A DNA stretch of 64,000 nt from positions 10,238,495 through 10,302,494 of the forward strand of contig JAJEKV010000050.1 of assembly GCA_021234155.1 (NCBI GenBank), in the 5' to 3' direction. Every line of letters begins with the position of its first letter. Position 1 is the first letter of the stretch. Of this stretch, positions 1 through 9,421 are shown piece after piece. Under the pieces are notes generated by a model, which was given only the letters and a program-made list of their open reading frames with translations, made no database searches and was not told the DNA's origin. Made by a program: the position numbers and the translations under genes. Source of the stretch: Isoetes taiwanensis (taxonomy: Eukaryota > Streptophyta > Lycopodiopsida > Isoetales > Isoetaceae).

Positions 1-57
1 TCGTGGCTTCGTGGGGTTGAGTTTTACTTTAAACTCATTAATGCTGCAAAAGTTGTA

Positions 58-245
58 TTGGCTCAAGCAATGTTGGGTGGATTTGCTAGAGTATGGTGGG
101 AGAATTACTTGCGGGACATAAATAAGGTTGCAACTTGGCAAGAGTTTAAGACCGCTTTTGAAGGACATTTTATGCCTCCTGGATACAAAGTAGACAAGAT
201 GAATGAGTTCTTGGACCTGACACAAAAGGGATGGTGGCCGAATAT
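58..245 (+). pseudogene. Gag fragment of the gypsy remnant
   Basis: About 62 residues resembling the retrotransposon Gag core (retrotrans_gag), with the spaced aromatic pattern W-W-E-N-Y-L and the later motif FKTAFEGHFMPPGY typical of gypsy Gag. Gag packages element RNA into cytoplasmic particles. The fragment begins mid-domain. It stops near 245, where the reading continues straight into reverse transcriptase sequence, so the zinc knuckle, protease and catalytic half of RT are missing. The deletion, rather than a frameshift, ends the Gag homology. Confidence 0.7.
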
Positions 246-1010
246 ACATTAGAAGAGCATGTGGAACATGTAAAACAGACATTAGCTATTTTATGACGAG
301 AAAAGTTGTATGGTAAGCTATCTAAGTGTTCTTTTGCACAAACTAGATTGGTATATCTTGGGCATGTAATTTCGAAAAAGGGATTAGAGCCGGATCCTTC
401 TAAGATTGAGGCAGTTAAGGGATTGGCCCACACCAAAGACGGTGAAGGAGGTAAGATCATTCTTGGGATTAGCGGGGTATTACCGCAAATTTGTTCCTAA
501 ATTTGCAAAGATTGTCGCTCCTTTGACTTCTTTGTTGGGTAAGAAGAATGATTTGCATTGGATTGATAGTTGTCGGGAAAAGTTTCCAAAAGTTAAAGGA
601 TGTTTTGATTAGTGCACCAATTTTAAGGATTGAGACATGAATATACCTTTCCATGTAGTCACCGATGCTTCCGGGAAAGCTATAGGAGGAGTCTTCTTTG
701 CAGGATGGCGAAGTTTGTGCTTATATATCTCGTAAGTTGTCTCTGTGGCGAACAAAATTACCCAAAGGCATGATTTGGAAATATTGGCCATTATCCATGC
801 CTTGAGGGTATGGAGACATTATTTACTTGGTCGCCATTTCTTTTGAAGACCCATCACCAAAATCTGAAGTATTTTGCAAAACAGCCATATTTGAATAATA
901 GGCAAAGGAGATGAATGCAACTAAGGGAAGAGTATGATTTTGAAATTGAATGTCAACTTTGGCAAAGAAAATGTGATTGCTGATGCTTTGTCTAGAAGGT
1001 CATTTTAACC
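246..1010 (+). pseudogene. Reverse transcriptase C-terminus and RNase H remnant
   Basis: Residues around 300-440 read KLSKCSFAQTRLVYLGHVIS, the standard end of the gypsy RT palm and thumb. These are followed by the connection segment with [21 protein letters not shown], split over two frames. RNase H follows in several frames and ends near 1000 with the motif VIADALSRR in degraded form. The catalytic YxDD part of RT is absent because of the deletion at about 245. Stops and frame changes make it inactive. Confidence 0.75.
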
Positions 1011-1107
1011 TCTATTAGTGTGCTACAAGGGCAATGGGATCTGATATTCTTAGCAAATTGAGGAATGATCCATATTTTGCACACATGTTGGAGAACCCTC
1101 AAGAGTT

Positions 1108-2110
1108 TTGAGGTATGCATTGTCTAAAGGAGTTTTATATTATAATGGCCGTATGTGTATTCCTAATGATCAGGAGTTGAGATTGAGATTGCTATATGAA
1201 GCACATGATAGTCCTTTAGCGGGCCACCCAGGGGTACACAAAACTTTGAGGAAAATGCGCCGAAATTCTTTTGGCCCCTGGACAAAAGAAGATGGTTAAA
1301 AAGTGCGTGGCTAGGTGTTTATCTTGTCGGAAGGTAAAAGCATCAAGGTTTAGGGAGCACGGAGAATTACAACCTCTAGTAATTCCATCTTCTAAGTGGG
1401 AGAGTATTTCCATGGACTTCATTGTTGAGCTTCCCCGGACATGCCTGGGGCTATGATGCAATCTATGTTGTGGTTGATCGACTAACTAAAGCGTGGCCCA
1501 TTTTATGCCTACGAAGACTCTTTGCTATGGCAATGGATATTGCTAAGTTATTTGTTAAGGAGATTTTTAAGTTGCATGGGATCTTAGGCCACTATTTCAT
1601 CAAATCGGGATACAAAGTTTATGAGCCAATTTTGGCAAGGGTTGTTTCAAAATATTGGCACTAAGTTATAAACCAAATTACATCTTATCGTCCTCAAAGC
1701 GGATGGCCAAGTGGAGCGAAGTTAATCAAGTCTTGGAGGATATGCTCGAGAATGTATGTGCCTAGTCAACCAAGGTATGGGATTCATATTTGTATTTGGC
1801 GAGGTTTGCATACAACAACACTTATCAAGATTCCATCAAAATGAGTCCTTTTGAGGCAATGTATGGTAAGGAGTGTCGTTGTCCTCTTAATTGAGAGAGA
1901 TCCTCAATGCAATGTTGAAGCGACTGACAATGAGGTAATCGGAGGACATGGATGCTCAACTAAGAAGACTTCGACGAGAATTTGGGTATCGTGGCACAAA
2001 ATAGGACAAAGCGGTATGCAAATAAAGAGATGTAGACCACTTGAATTTCAAAAAGGGGATTATGTGTTCTTGAGGATTAATCCCAAAGCGAAACTCACCG
2101 GCATTTAAAA
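1108..2110 (+). pseudogene. Integrase remnant (HHCC finger and DDE core)
   Basis: The HHCC zinc finger is visible: HDSPLAGHPGVHKT is followed by CVARCLSCRKVK, giving the paired histidines and cysteines. The core starts with WESISMDFIVELP (first catalytic Asp) and continues with VVVDRLTKAWP and the KEIFKLHGI stretch. The second Asp region is damaged. The third catalytic region is read as TSYRPQS near 1680, with a damaged following glycine-glutamine. Integrase inserts the cDNA into the genome. At least four frame changes are needed to follow it. Confidence 0.75.
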
Positions 2111-2128
2111 GTGCGGGTAAATGGGCCC

Positions 2129-2530
2129 CTAGGTATGCGGGGTCCAGGTATGAAATTTTGGAGCGTATTGGCAAGGTGGCTTACGGGTTGGAGTTGCCCT
2201 CGCACTTGAAAGTACATAATGTCTTTCACGTGAGTAACTTAAGGAAGTATGTTTTGATCCTTCCCATATGTTGGGGGCGATGATTTGGTAAAGCGAGGAG
2301 AACTTTTGTACCCCAGGCCAGAACCTATTAAGAGAGGAAACCCGATAAAAGGAGGCGAACAATCACGGGAGATTTTTGGTTCAATGGGCGGGTTGTCCCG
2401 AGGAAGATGCCACATGGGAAGATGCCAATTGGATTCTTTCGTGAGTTTCGGAGATCGCCCATGAGGACATGGGTTGAATTTTGGAGGAGAGATGAACGGA
2501 CCTAGGATTTTGAGGTACATTGTGGAATTA
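2129..2530 (+). pseudogene. Integrase C-terminal domain and chromodomain
   Basis: Sequence near 2130-2250 reads RYEILERIGKVAYGLELP and then HNVFHVSNLRKYV, the conserved end of chromovirus integrase (GPY/F region). Around 2376-2440 the motif LVQWAGCPEEDATWE marks the chromodomain, which targets integration by binding modified histones. The two parts lie in different frames with a damaged linker. This motif is the evidence for calling the element a chromovirus. Confidence 0.75.
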
Positions 2531-2545
2531 TTTTGCTTAAGGATG

Positions 2546-5500
2546 CAAAGGGATAATAATTAAAATATCACGATGTCTGAGTAATCGTCGTATATGTAGA
2601 GATTATCACAGGCCGAGAATCTTGGTGGTTAAAAATAAATATAAGTAATTTTGTGAAAAGCATTTGGAAGGAGATAGATTGTTGAGGGATTGCTAAAGGA
2701 GCGAATTGCGTCTGCGAGCTCAGCTGGGAGCATGTTGGGCCTTGAAGAAGCAAAAGCGGAATTCCAGGTGGGGATCAAGCCTTACACCTGGGGTTTTTCT
2801 ACCGTAGCAAAATTATGTTGATGCAGTAGGGTTGTTTTGGAACTTAGCATGGATTTGGGGTTTAATTATAAGCCCGTGAACATGAATAAGCTTGCATGAT
2901 TGTATAAGGAAATATTTTATGATTGCATACTGAAAACTTGCATAAAGTATTAAAAGCTCGCAAAAAGTATCACAGATCTAATGATTGCTAGGGAGCTGAG
3001 CACTTAAGCAATGCCAGAAGTAGCTGAAATAGCTCAGGTTAGAATCCGAGAAATGGATTAGGATAAAATTATGGCAGAAATTAGTTAAGATTGAAAAAGT
3101 TTCTCTTGCATGCTGCCGTTTGCATAGCATGAACCTGACGAATTGTATTGATCAGAAATCCTGAAAAGTTATGTGGAATGGGTTAGAATTAAAGTGATGA
3201 GGCCAGAATTGGCAAAGGCAATGATATTTTTCTTGCATCTTCTTTGGAAGAAGGGCATGATCTTGCCGATTTGGCATCTTTGTAAAATGTGAATCACCCT
3301 AAAATGGATCGATTTGGGCCTTAAGGAGGCCGAAATGGAGAAATAATGCAGAATTAGGAAGATTGGATTAAGATCTGGCTGTGAATATCATGATCTTGGT
3401 GGCGGGCGGCTGTAACCACCAGTTTTGGCGCCATAAACTGGCGAAATGGCGAAACCTTCCCTTACCCGACAAAATCGGGAGGCTTTGCGGGATTTTCATG
3501 AGGATTCGATGGCCTGGAGGCCATATCCGGCAGCTGCAGGCCGGAATCGTGCCCTGTTAATGCACGTTAGGGTTAGGGTTAGAAAAAGATGTTAACAATT
3601 AGTTAATTTGTTAGTAAGGTATCAAATAAAATAAGGTTAAAGGTTAAAGCTAAAGCTAAAATTAAATTAAAATATTAAGGTTAGTTGGAGCAAGGGATAG
3701 GTTCGAAATTGATTAAAGCTGGAGGCCCTTGTTAAGGAGGGTTTATGCTAATGGTTATAAGTTATTATGACATGAGTAGTCTAACAAGTTAGCTAGTTAT
3801 AATTTAAAAACCCTTTGGAATTAGTTAAATTAAGAGGGGTTAAAAAAATACAAGGCACAAGTGTTGTGTACGGGAAAATGGGAACGGAAGCACAATGACA
3901 ATTATAACGCTAGGGATTAAACCATTATTAAACTCTTAAAATATAGCTGGTAACCTTGTTGTTTAGGGAACATTTGGGAGATGGTAGATGTTTATCTTTA
4001 ATTTAATAATGATGGTTGCATATTGCATTATTGAGGCTATCATAATTAAGTCATGGTTGAACTTTTCCTTGTTACATAGAGAGTGAATGGAATTTACTTG
4101 ATGTTGAGCTTGTTAAGGCATGTGTTATGATGATAGTGAATTGTAGGTAATTAGTTATGATGTAATTCTTTGATATAGACCTCTGGGGCCGGAGTCTAGG
4201 TGCGATGGTCTAGACTCGCGGTTATTGCACAGTGCTATGTAAATGGTATTACTTGAACATGGGCGTTGATATCGTATGGTACAATGTCATGCGCAGTTAA
4301 GTGGTCCTCCAATCTTTGGGCCTTGGCGTGGATGGGTGTGTACACCGCGTGGTTACCCGCCTCTATATCAGCGGCCCGATCGGTAGGTTGACCTTGCTCA
4401 GACCCAGAGGAATATTGGTTGCGATGTTGATGCTATGGTTGCTTGGCTATTATATATGTGGTTTTTAATGTTGGAATTAAGTTGCAATGGTTATGCTTGG
4501 TATAATGCATTGTTGTTATGTTTGTTGGATTAGTAACCTAGATTGCGGTGAGGCTACGGTAAGGCAATTTGTTGTTTAAGGTTAATGTTTTGTGGTTATT
4601 GATGCTAGACATGTCCTAGATTACCCGATCCCCACTTAGTCCGTTGTGACTAACCCGTGGTTAATGGTGTAAGCGAGAGGTGCGAGATGCTCGAAAAGTA
4701 GCCAAGCTTGGAAAAGGCGAGAGTAGAAGTGTGTGGATTGCTATTCAATTTAACTTCGACTATTATTATTATTCTTATTATATATATGGGCTTGAAGTTA
4801 ACATTAATTAATACTTTGGGTTTTGTGTGGGGTTTTGCTAAGCAATGGCAAGTATAATTTTTGGGACCTTAGAGCATGTATAAAGATTAAATTCTTTACC
4901 TAAGTATGCATGTATCAATTTCCTGAGTTCCAAGAGTTAAGTAGATCCAACGGTAGGGATCGATGGGATCTCCGATTACTGAAGTGAGGCTAAGCGCTGG
5001 CCATCCGTCACAGAAGATACTGAAGAGGAGTACGACACTGAAAAGGCCAGGTCAAGTAATACAGGAGATGCAGCCGGGACTTAACGATGCGTGACCCAAC
5101 GGACTCTCAATGCCAATGACCCGGACAAGCGGGCAGCGTGTCGGGAAGAAACACATCTCGAGGGCGTTGCGGTAAGGGAAAGGGCGGAGGAGGTTGAACC
5201 TAGGCCAGCGGCCGAAGAGGGCCGAAACCCAAGATGATGGCCCGGTGAAGATGGTGATGCCTAGAGAGATGATGTGATGAGTATCTTGATCTATTGTAAC
5301 CGTGTATGAGGATGTTCAAACTATTGTAACCGGATTAAGGCACTATTAATAAAAAAGTAAAGTTTTTGTTACAAGTTTTTGTCTTCTATATATTTAGATT
5401 ACCTTGTTTTATGTTTCTTTCATGTATGATGGTTCGAGTCATTTCAACAATTTGTAACTTCGGTCCATGTTTCATTCATGTGTAACATCGATTCGACCTA

Positions 5501-5700
5501 AATGCCTAGAGAAACCTGCGTCAGCGCCAAAGTCGGCTTGACTTAGATGGCGCTTGCCCCTTAGCATGCCCACGAATCTTGCTGATGAGAAGTAATCTAC
5601 ACATGCCAAGGGGTCAAACGGCCCGGATCAATCGAAACGACTTTGGCTCGGAGATGAGATTTTACTAGATACACGATCCACCGATGATGATTATGTGTCA
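2546..5700 (+). mobile_element. Long non-coding tail, possible 3' LTR
   Basis: About 3.1 kb with no coding signal follows the chromodomain. A purine-rich stretch at 2546-2556 could be the degenerate polypurine tract. The tail contains a GC-richer block (3390-3560), AT-rich stretches (3590-3900), a possible poly-A signal region near 5345-5360 and a TG...CA-like possible end at 5700. Very long LTRs are known for Tekay/Del chromoviruses. Without the 5' LTR the edges cannot be fixed. A short TTAGGG-like run at 3566-3582 is only about two and a half units. Confidence 0.35.
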
Positions 5701-5746
5701 CCGTGTCCCATCCATGGGATAACTAAGGCATATCTCGATGCATAAC

Positions 5747-5890
5747 TGGCATTTGAATGCTATCGGGGACCTTATATACGTATTCCATTCCTTTGGATGG
5801 CACATGTTCTACATACCTAATGGGTTTATATGGCGGTGCAGCCCAAAGGAATGGAGGTGCAGATACACAATCCCATGGCATTCAAATGCA
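5747..5890 (+). repeat. Hairpin H0 (single copy in the cluster)
   Basis: An inverted repeat about 144 bases long. The outer arm GCATTTGAATGC (5749-5760) pairs perfectly with GCATTCAAATGC (5878-5889). The inner arm CCATTCCTTTGG (5785-5796) pairs perfectly with CCAAAGGAATGG (5843-5854). The middle part of the stem is imperfect, and a loop of about 45 bases closes it. The fold resembles a plant microRNA precursor or a foldback repeat; which of these is not known. It lies immediately upstream of H1 and has no second copy nearby. Confidence 0.7.
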
Positions 5891-5923
5891 CATTTGGCAT
5901 ATCAGCGATTCGCCCAAAGACAC

Positions 5924-6050
5924 GAGTGCAAGCATCGAGGTGTCAAGTCTTTGCTTTCCGCCTCTTTGGACAATGGAACTTAGCATGTAAACTAAGCTAC
6001 ATTGCCCAAAGAGGCGGAAAAGAAAGATGGGAAGTCTCATGCTTGAACTC
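5924..6050 (+). repeat. Hairpin H1, copy 1
   Basis: An inverted repeat about 127 bases long. The central arms at 5955-5975 and 6000-6020 pair over 21 positions with one mismatch (arm core CCTCTTTGGACAATG). The outer arms GAGTGCAAGCAT and ATGCTTGAACTC also pair. The tip contains CTTAG...CTAAG, so pairing continues to a small terminal loop. The long, nearly perfect stem with bulged lower part has the size and shape of a plant pre-miRNA, but expression is unknown. A diverged second copy lies at 6807-6937. Confidence 0.75.
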
Positions 6051-6145
6051 ATCAATCACTAATCTCTAATGAACCCATTGAATGCGCAAGCAACCACTAG
6101 GCTGATATCATCCATTAGCCACAATAAAAATAGAGTACTCAAAAA

Positions 6146-6523
6146 CCTTGTTACCTCCGGCCCTTGTACAATCCACCACCACCCGAAGGGGCCGTCCTCT
6201 AATTTCAAGTCATAGTGATGCTCAAGGTTCTCCATCAATAGCGAGGAGTTAGGATGTTCTATGATTTGGTGCCTAACAGTAGCTATATAGATGGACAACG
6301 CCCGTGCACCACGTTGGCTTGAAATTAAATCGCGCTCTCACCTCGGCGTCGTAGCAACTTGCATAAAAGAACTTTTACCTCTAAAGCGAGCGATTTTTGC
6401 TCTAGCTCCCATTTTGAGCCTCTTTGTGTAATATAACCTAGCAAAGTAACTAAGCTACATTGACACGGAGAGACTACAAAGAGAGCGAGCAAAGCTTCGC
6501 TTCTTTCTAAAAGAGGTAACAAG
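6146..6523 (+). repeat. Hairpin H2, copy 1, split by an insertion
   Basis: The lower arms CTTGTTACCTC (6147-6157) and GAGGTAACAAG (6513-6523) pair perfectly. The inner arms around 6386-6407 and 6481-6500 carry GCGAGCGATTTTTGCTC against GAGCGAGCAAAGC and pair imperfectly. The tip region includes CTAGCAAAGTAACTAAGCTACATTG, which resembles the H1 tip and suggests H1 and H2 are related (only parts of this tip are identical). Compared with copy 2, the 5' arm is interrupted by about 224 extra bases. Confidence 0.65.
6158..6381. mobile_element. Insertion of about 224 bp inside H2 copy 1
   Basis: This block is present in the first H2 copy and absent from the second. It is flanked by the direct repeat TTACCTC (6151-6157 and 6375-6381), as expected for a target-site duplication of 7 bp. 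No clear terminal inverted repeats are seen, although TAATTTCAAG and CTTGAAATTA form an internal inverted pair. It may be a small non-autonomous transposon; alternatively copy 2 lost this segment by recombination between the two TTACCTC repeats. Confidence 0.4.
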
Positions 6524-6607
6524 AATTTTGAGAAAGTCTATATTGTTTGCCATGGACAATATCAAGCACAGTGAGTTGACAACCATTCAAGAGGGTCCCC
6601 GCTCCGG

Positions 6608-6725
6608 GCTTACTCCCTTTTTCGATTATCCTGTTTGTATATATCTAAAGTGCCCCTAAAATGGCAGTGATCTCATCCTAGGGGCACTTTAGATACAACA
6701 AATGACAAAGAAAAAGAGACTAAGC
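6608..6725 (+). repeat. Hairpin H3, copy 1
   Basis: An inverted repeat of about 118 bases. The core arms TCTAAAGTGCCCCT (6644-6657) and AGGGGCACTTTAGA (6680-6693) are perfect over 14 bp. Imperfect pairing continues outward through GCTTACTCCCTTTTTC against AAAAAGAGACTAAGC. The loop is about 22 bases. Its second copy is at 7273-7393. Confidence 0.75.
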
Positions 6726-6806
6726 TAGGATGATACTTAGTCCATTAATCCTAATTGGCGTCACGTCCCTCTATGTCAAAGCATCGCTAATTCCCAAATC
6801 AACTTT

Positions 6807-6937
6807 GAGTGCAAGCATCGAGACTTCCCAAACCTTGCTTTCACCCCTCTTTGGACAATGGAACTTAGCATGTAAACTAAGCTACATTGTCCAAAGAGGA
6901 GGGGAAAAAAGATTAGGAAGTCTCGATGTTTGAACTC
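6807..6937 (+). repeat. Hairpin H1, copy 2
   Basis: Homologous to 5924-6050. The core arms CCTCTTTGGACAATG (6846-6860) and CATTGTCCAAAGAGG (6885-6899) pair perfectly over 15 bp, and the lower stem CATCGAGACTTCC pairs perfectly with GGAAGTCTCGATG. The one mismatch in the core of copy 1 is paired here, and the lower stem differs in sequence from copy 1 while still pairing. The retained fold after divergence is the reason to take the structure seriously. Confidence 0.75.
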
Positions 6938-7028
6938 ATCAATCACTAACATCCAATGAACCCACATAATCACAAGCAACCACCGGGCTGATATCATCCG
7001 CAGCCATAATAAAATAGAGTACTCAAAA

Positions 7029-7189
7029 CCTTGTAACCTCCTCTAGAGCGAGCGATTTTTGCTCGGATCCCATTTGGGGGCGTCTTTGTGTATTATAACC
7101 TAGCAAAGTAGCTAAGCTACATTGACCACGAGAAAGAAGAAGAAGGAGAGCGAGCAAAAAGCTCTCTCTTTTCTAAAGGAGGTAACAAG
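7029..7189 (+). repeat. Hairpin H2, copy 2 (uninterrupted)
   Basis: The arms CTTGTAACCTCCT and AGGAGGTAACAAG pair with one mismatch. Inner arms GAGCGAGCGATTTTTGCTCG and the purine-rich GAGCGAGCAAAAAGCTC continue the stem imperfectly. It lacks the 224-bp block seen in copy 1 and so shows the likely original form of about 160 bases. Confidence 0.65.
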
Positions 7190-7272
7190 AATTTGAGAAG
7201 ACTATATTGTTTGCCACGAGGAGAATATCAAGCACGGTGAGTGACAACCATTCAAGAGGGAAACGGCTCTTA

Positions 7273-7393
7273 GCTTACTCCCTTTTCAAGTTTCACCTTG
7301 ATGTATATAATTAAGCCACCTAAAATGGTGAGGCGACCTCATCCTAGGGGCAAATTAGATACATCAAACAGACAAAACAAAAAGAGACTAAGC
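7273..7393 (+). repeat. Hairpin H3, copy 2
   Basis: Homologous to 6608-6725, ending in the same AAAAAGAGACTAAGC arm. The pairing GATGTATATAATT with AATTAGATACATC is preserved with one mismatch. The GC core of copy 1 has partly decayed here. It closes the duplicated block; no further copy follows. Confidence 0.6.
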
Positions 7394-7399
7394 CGAGAG

Positions 7400-7680
7400 A
7401 CTCACTCACATACTTACTTTACTTAATTATTACATAAACAACTCAATCGGCAACCCAGGCCCCCAAAATTTTATTAAGACAAAGAAATCCTCACAACGAA
7501 CGTTGGTTCATTCATGTGCATCCGAGATCTTAGGAAAAAATATCAAAAATAATGTAGATAGCTCATGGGTTTAATTTAAATGTAATAAAATGCGATCCAC
7601 GTTTGCACGGGGTTCACCCAATCACCCGCCGGCCCGGAGCGGGAGGCGGAATCTTGATTAATGTGCAGTACCTCTTCACC
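7400..7680. other. Non-coding stretch
   Basis: AT-rich sequence between the hairpin cluster and the debris that follows. I see no coding potential, tandem repeat or terminal repeat here. Confidence 0.5.
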
Positions 7681-7681
7681 T

Positions 7682-9040
7682 TCACGCGGTTCTTCTACCC
7701 CCTCCAAAGGTCCATTTCACGTTGGGTATGGAACAGCGTGAGCCATTCCATCCCTCTGCGAGCAATCGGAGGAGGTGGCAAGGGAGGCATCGTGATTGCG
7801 AGGTTGAGCATTGCATCTTTGGCTCTCGGTATAATATATCCATCCTCCTGCTGGACAGAACCTCACGCCCATCATCCAATCCAACAAATACCTCAAATGC
7901 AAACGCGATGTCCACATCCCAAGGCATACCAACCAACTTAGGTCAAATTGTCCGCACACACTTGACAATATCCGAAGTCCCCGTTCTTTACATCATCCCA
8001 CCGGCTCTCATATAGGTATTAGGGGAGGGAGGTATGCAATACCACTCGCTCCTTGGAGACTCTAAGGGGATCAGAATCTAAGGCTCTTGATATTGTGTGC
8101 ATATGCTCATTGTCTACTCTCAACACCGTGTTTTTCCTACCCAAAGGCGCAAGTTGATTCTTAGGTGTCTAGTAATTCATGACCATCTTGTCGCGAGCAT
8201 TTGCACGGTCTTTTAAAGCATAAGTTTTTTCTCTCCGGCAGTGAGGTTTTAGACTTCTTTCATTCTCTAAGCGAGCGCCTTGGATCCACCTCTTACGTCC
8301 ATCTTTGCACTTTTTTTGCTGCAACCCCTGCCATATCTAAAAGTTTTATGGCATCTTGAAGCAAATAGGTTATAGTGGCCGGGTTCATCACCAAGAGCCG
8401 CATCATCGATTCTGAAATTTAACACAATAGGGTTAGTCTTTAAGAAAACTAGAACCCAAGATATTGCATTTGAACACCGTTCCATATGTTCCCAACCAAT
8501 TCTGGTCCCATTGATTATTTGAGAGGAATCCACCATTGCAAACCATATAGTCTTGGCATCCGCCCTTTTTCTTGTTTCCCACTTTTATCGGTCTCACCCG
8601 GGCAGCTTGGCTCTAATAGTGCATTGCCAACACTTTCTTAACTAGGTGGGGGTTGATGGGTTTCCTTTCTAAGCTTTAGGATTACCGTCCAAAGGCATAT
8701 TCCATTCCACGACCTTATCTTTTAAAGACTCTCTCAAAGCGGACTAGTTAAATTTGCCACCGCATGAATCATATTTCGGTTATGCGGGATACATTGCCAT
8801 CTATCCAAGCATACCTTTTCGGAATCAATCTTTCCGGGTTCTAGGTCTATCATTCGAGGCCCAAAAAAGCTCTCGAGCATCTCTCATGAGAGTTGAGTGG
8901 AAGTCTAGCCATCCTTCACATTTGTAGTAATCAACTCTAACTTTCCGGATGGGGTGGCGGCACATATTCGCTCACGAGCCAATTCATCAAAGCGGGTCTT
9001 AAGGAAGACCATGGTTGTTGGGGTCTTGATCTTTTCCTCT
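7682..9040 (-). pseudogene. Unidentified degraded coding sequence
   Basis: Read on the minus strand, several stretches have protein-like composition and would join with frame changes. At 8700-9010 it reads KTRFDELARERICAATPS and later DRWQCIPHNRNMIHAV; at 8267-8536 an 89-codon open frame includes GTRIGWEHMERCSNAISW; at 7682-7936 an 84-codon open frame occurs. One frame near 7900-7960 gives CQVC followed by a CGHRVC pattern that resembles the first half of a RING finger, but the remaining cysteines are absent. I do not recognise the family. It may be a retroelement or a decayed host gene. Stops are frequent. Confidence 0.35.
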
Positions 9041-9043
9041 GCA

Positions 9044-9289
9044 TCACGGGTAGAGGACTTCGGCCTCTGGGTTCATGTGAGGCTCTGCTTCTAGCCTAGG
9101 TCCTTCTTTAGGGCTCATGTGAGCTCTGCACGCTTCTAGTCTAAGTCCGCCTAACTCTTGTGGATTCATATCAGCTTTAGAAGAAACGTGTATAGCTAGC
9201 GATATGCCAGCGAAGAGTAAAGCAGCAACAATACTTAAAAGTCCGGGGAAAAAAAAAAACAATTTAGTGAGTGTCAATAAGCCGTGCAA
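9044..9289 (-). CDS. Small hypothetical ORF with hydrophobic N-terminus
   Basis: An 81-codon frame with a run of phenylalanines encoded by the homopolymer at 9246-9259, followed by a plausible membrane segment (LLSIVAALLFAGISLAI) and a degenerate repeated PEA/EPH-rich tail. The tail repeats the theme MNP-LEA-HMSP about three times. There is no homology that I recognise, and the homopolymer makes chance an easy explanation. Confidence 0.15.
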   Translation of the reverse strand: MHGLLTLTKLFFFFPGLLSIVAALLFAGISLAIHVSSKADMNPQELGGLRLEACRAHMSPKEGPRLEAEPHMNPEAEVLYP

Positions 9290-9311
9290 TAGTTCATTAA
9301 GATTCTAGTAA

Positions 9312-9421
9312 ACTACTGAGTTTCAAGTTTTATGGTTATAGGCACCCTACTGAGTTTCAAGTTGACGGTTATAGGCACTCTACGTTTAATCTACTGAGTT
9401 TGATGGTTCACGGTTATATGA
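9312..9421. repeat. Three-unit tandem repeat
   Basis: The phrase CTACTGAGTTTCAAGTT followed by GGTTATAGGCAC occurs twice and a third time in a diverged form. The period is about 35-45 bases. Confidence 0.7.

Larger units (their letters stand above)
1..2545 (+). mobile_element. Ty3/gypsy chromovirus remnant (gag-pol, 3' part)
   Basis: A decayed LTR retrotransposon read left to right: a Gag fragment, the end of reverse transcriptase, RNase H, integrase with its HHCC zinc finger, and a C-terminal chromodomain. That order (integrase after RNase H) defines Ty3/gypsy, and the chromodomain places it among the chromoviruses. Frames shift repeatedly and stops occur in every domain, so it cannot make a functional polyprotein. 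The 5' LTR and most of Gag lie outside the window or are lost. The long non-coding tail that follows would suit the Tekay/Del type, which carries long LTRs; that placement is inference. Confidence 0.85.

Noticed and set aside
3566-3582. Interstitial telomere-like TTAGGG run
   Set aside because: Only about two and a half units, and the common plant telomere unit is TTTAGGG; chance is sufficient.
5780-5860. H0 as a member of the miR482/miR2118 family
   Set aside because: The CCATTCC and GGAATGG arms are superficially similar, but the arm order and the rest of the sequence do not match the family.
7880-7965. RING or RBR ubiquitin ligase (CQVC ... CGHRVC on the minus strand)
   Set aside because: Only half of the zinc ligands are present, stops interrupt the segment, and nothing downstream is cysteine-rich.
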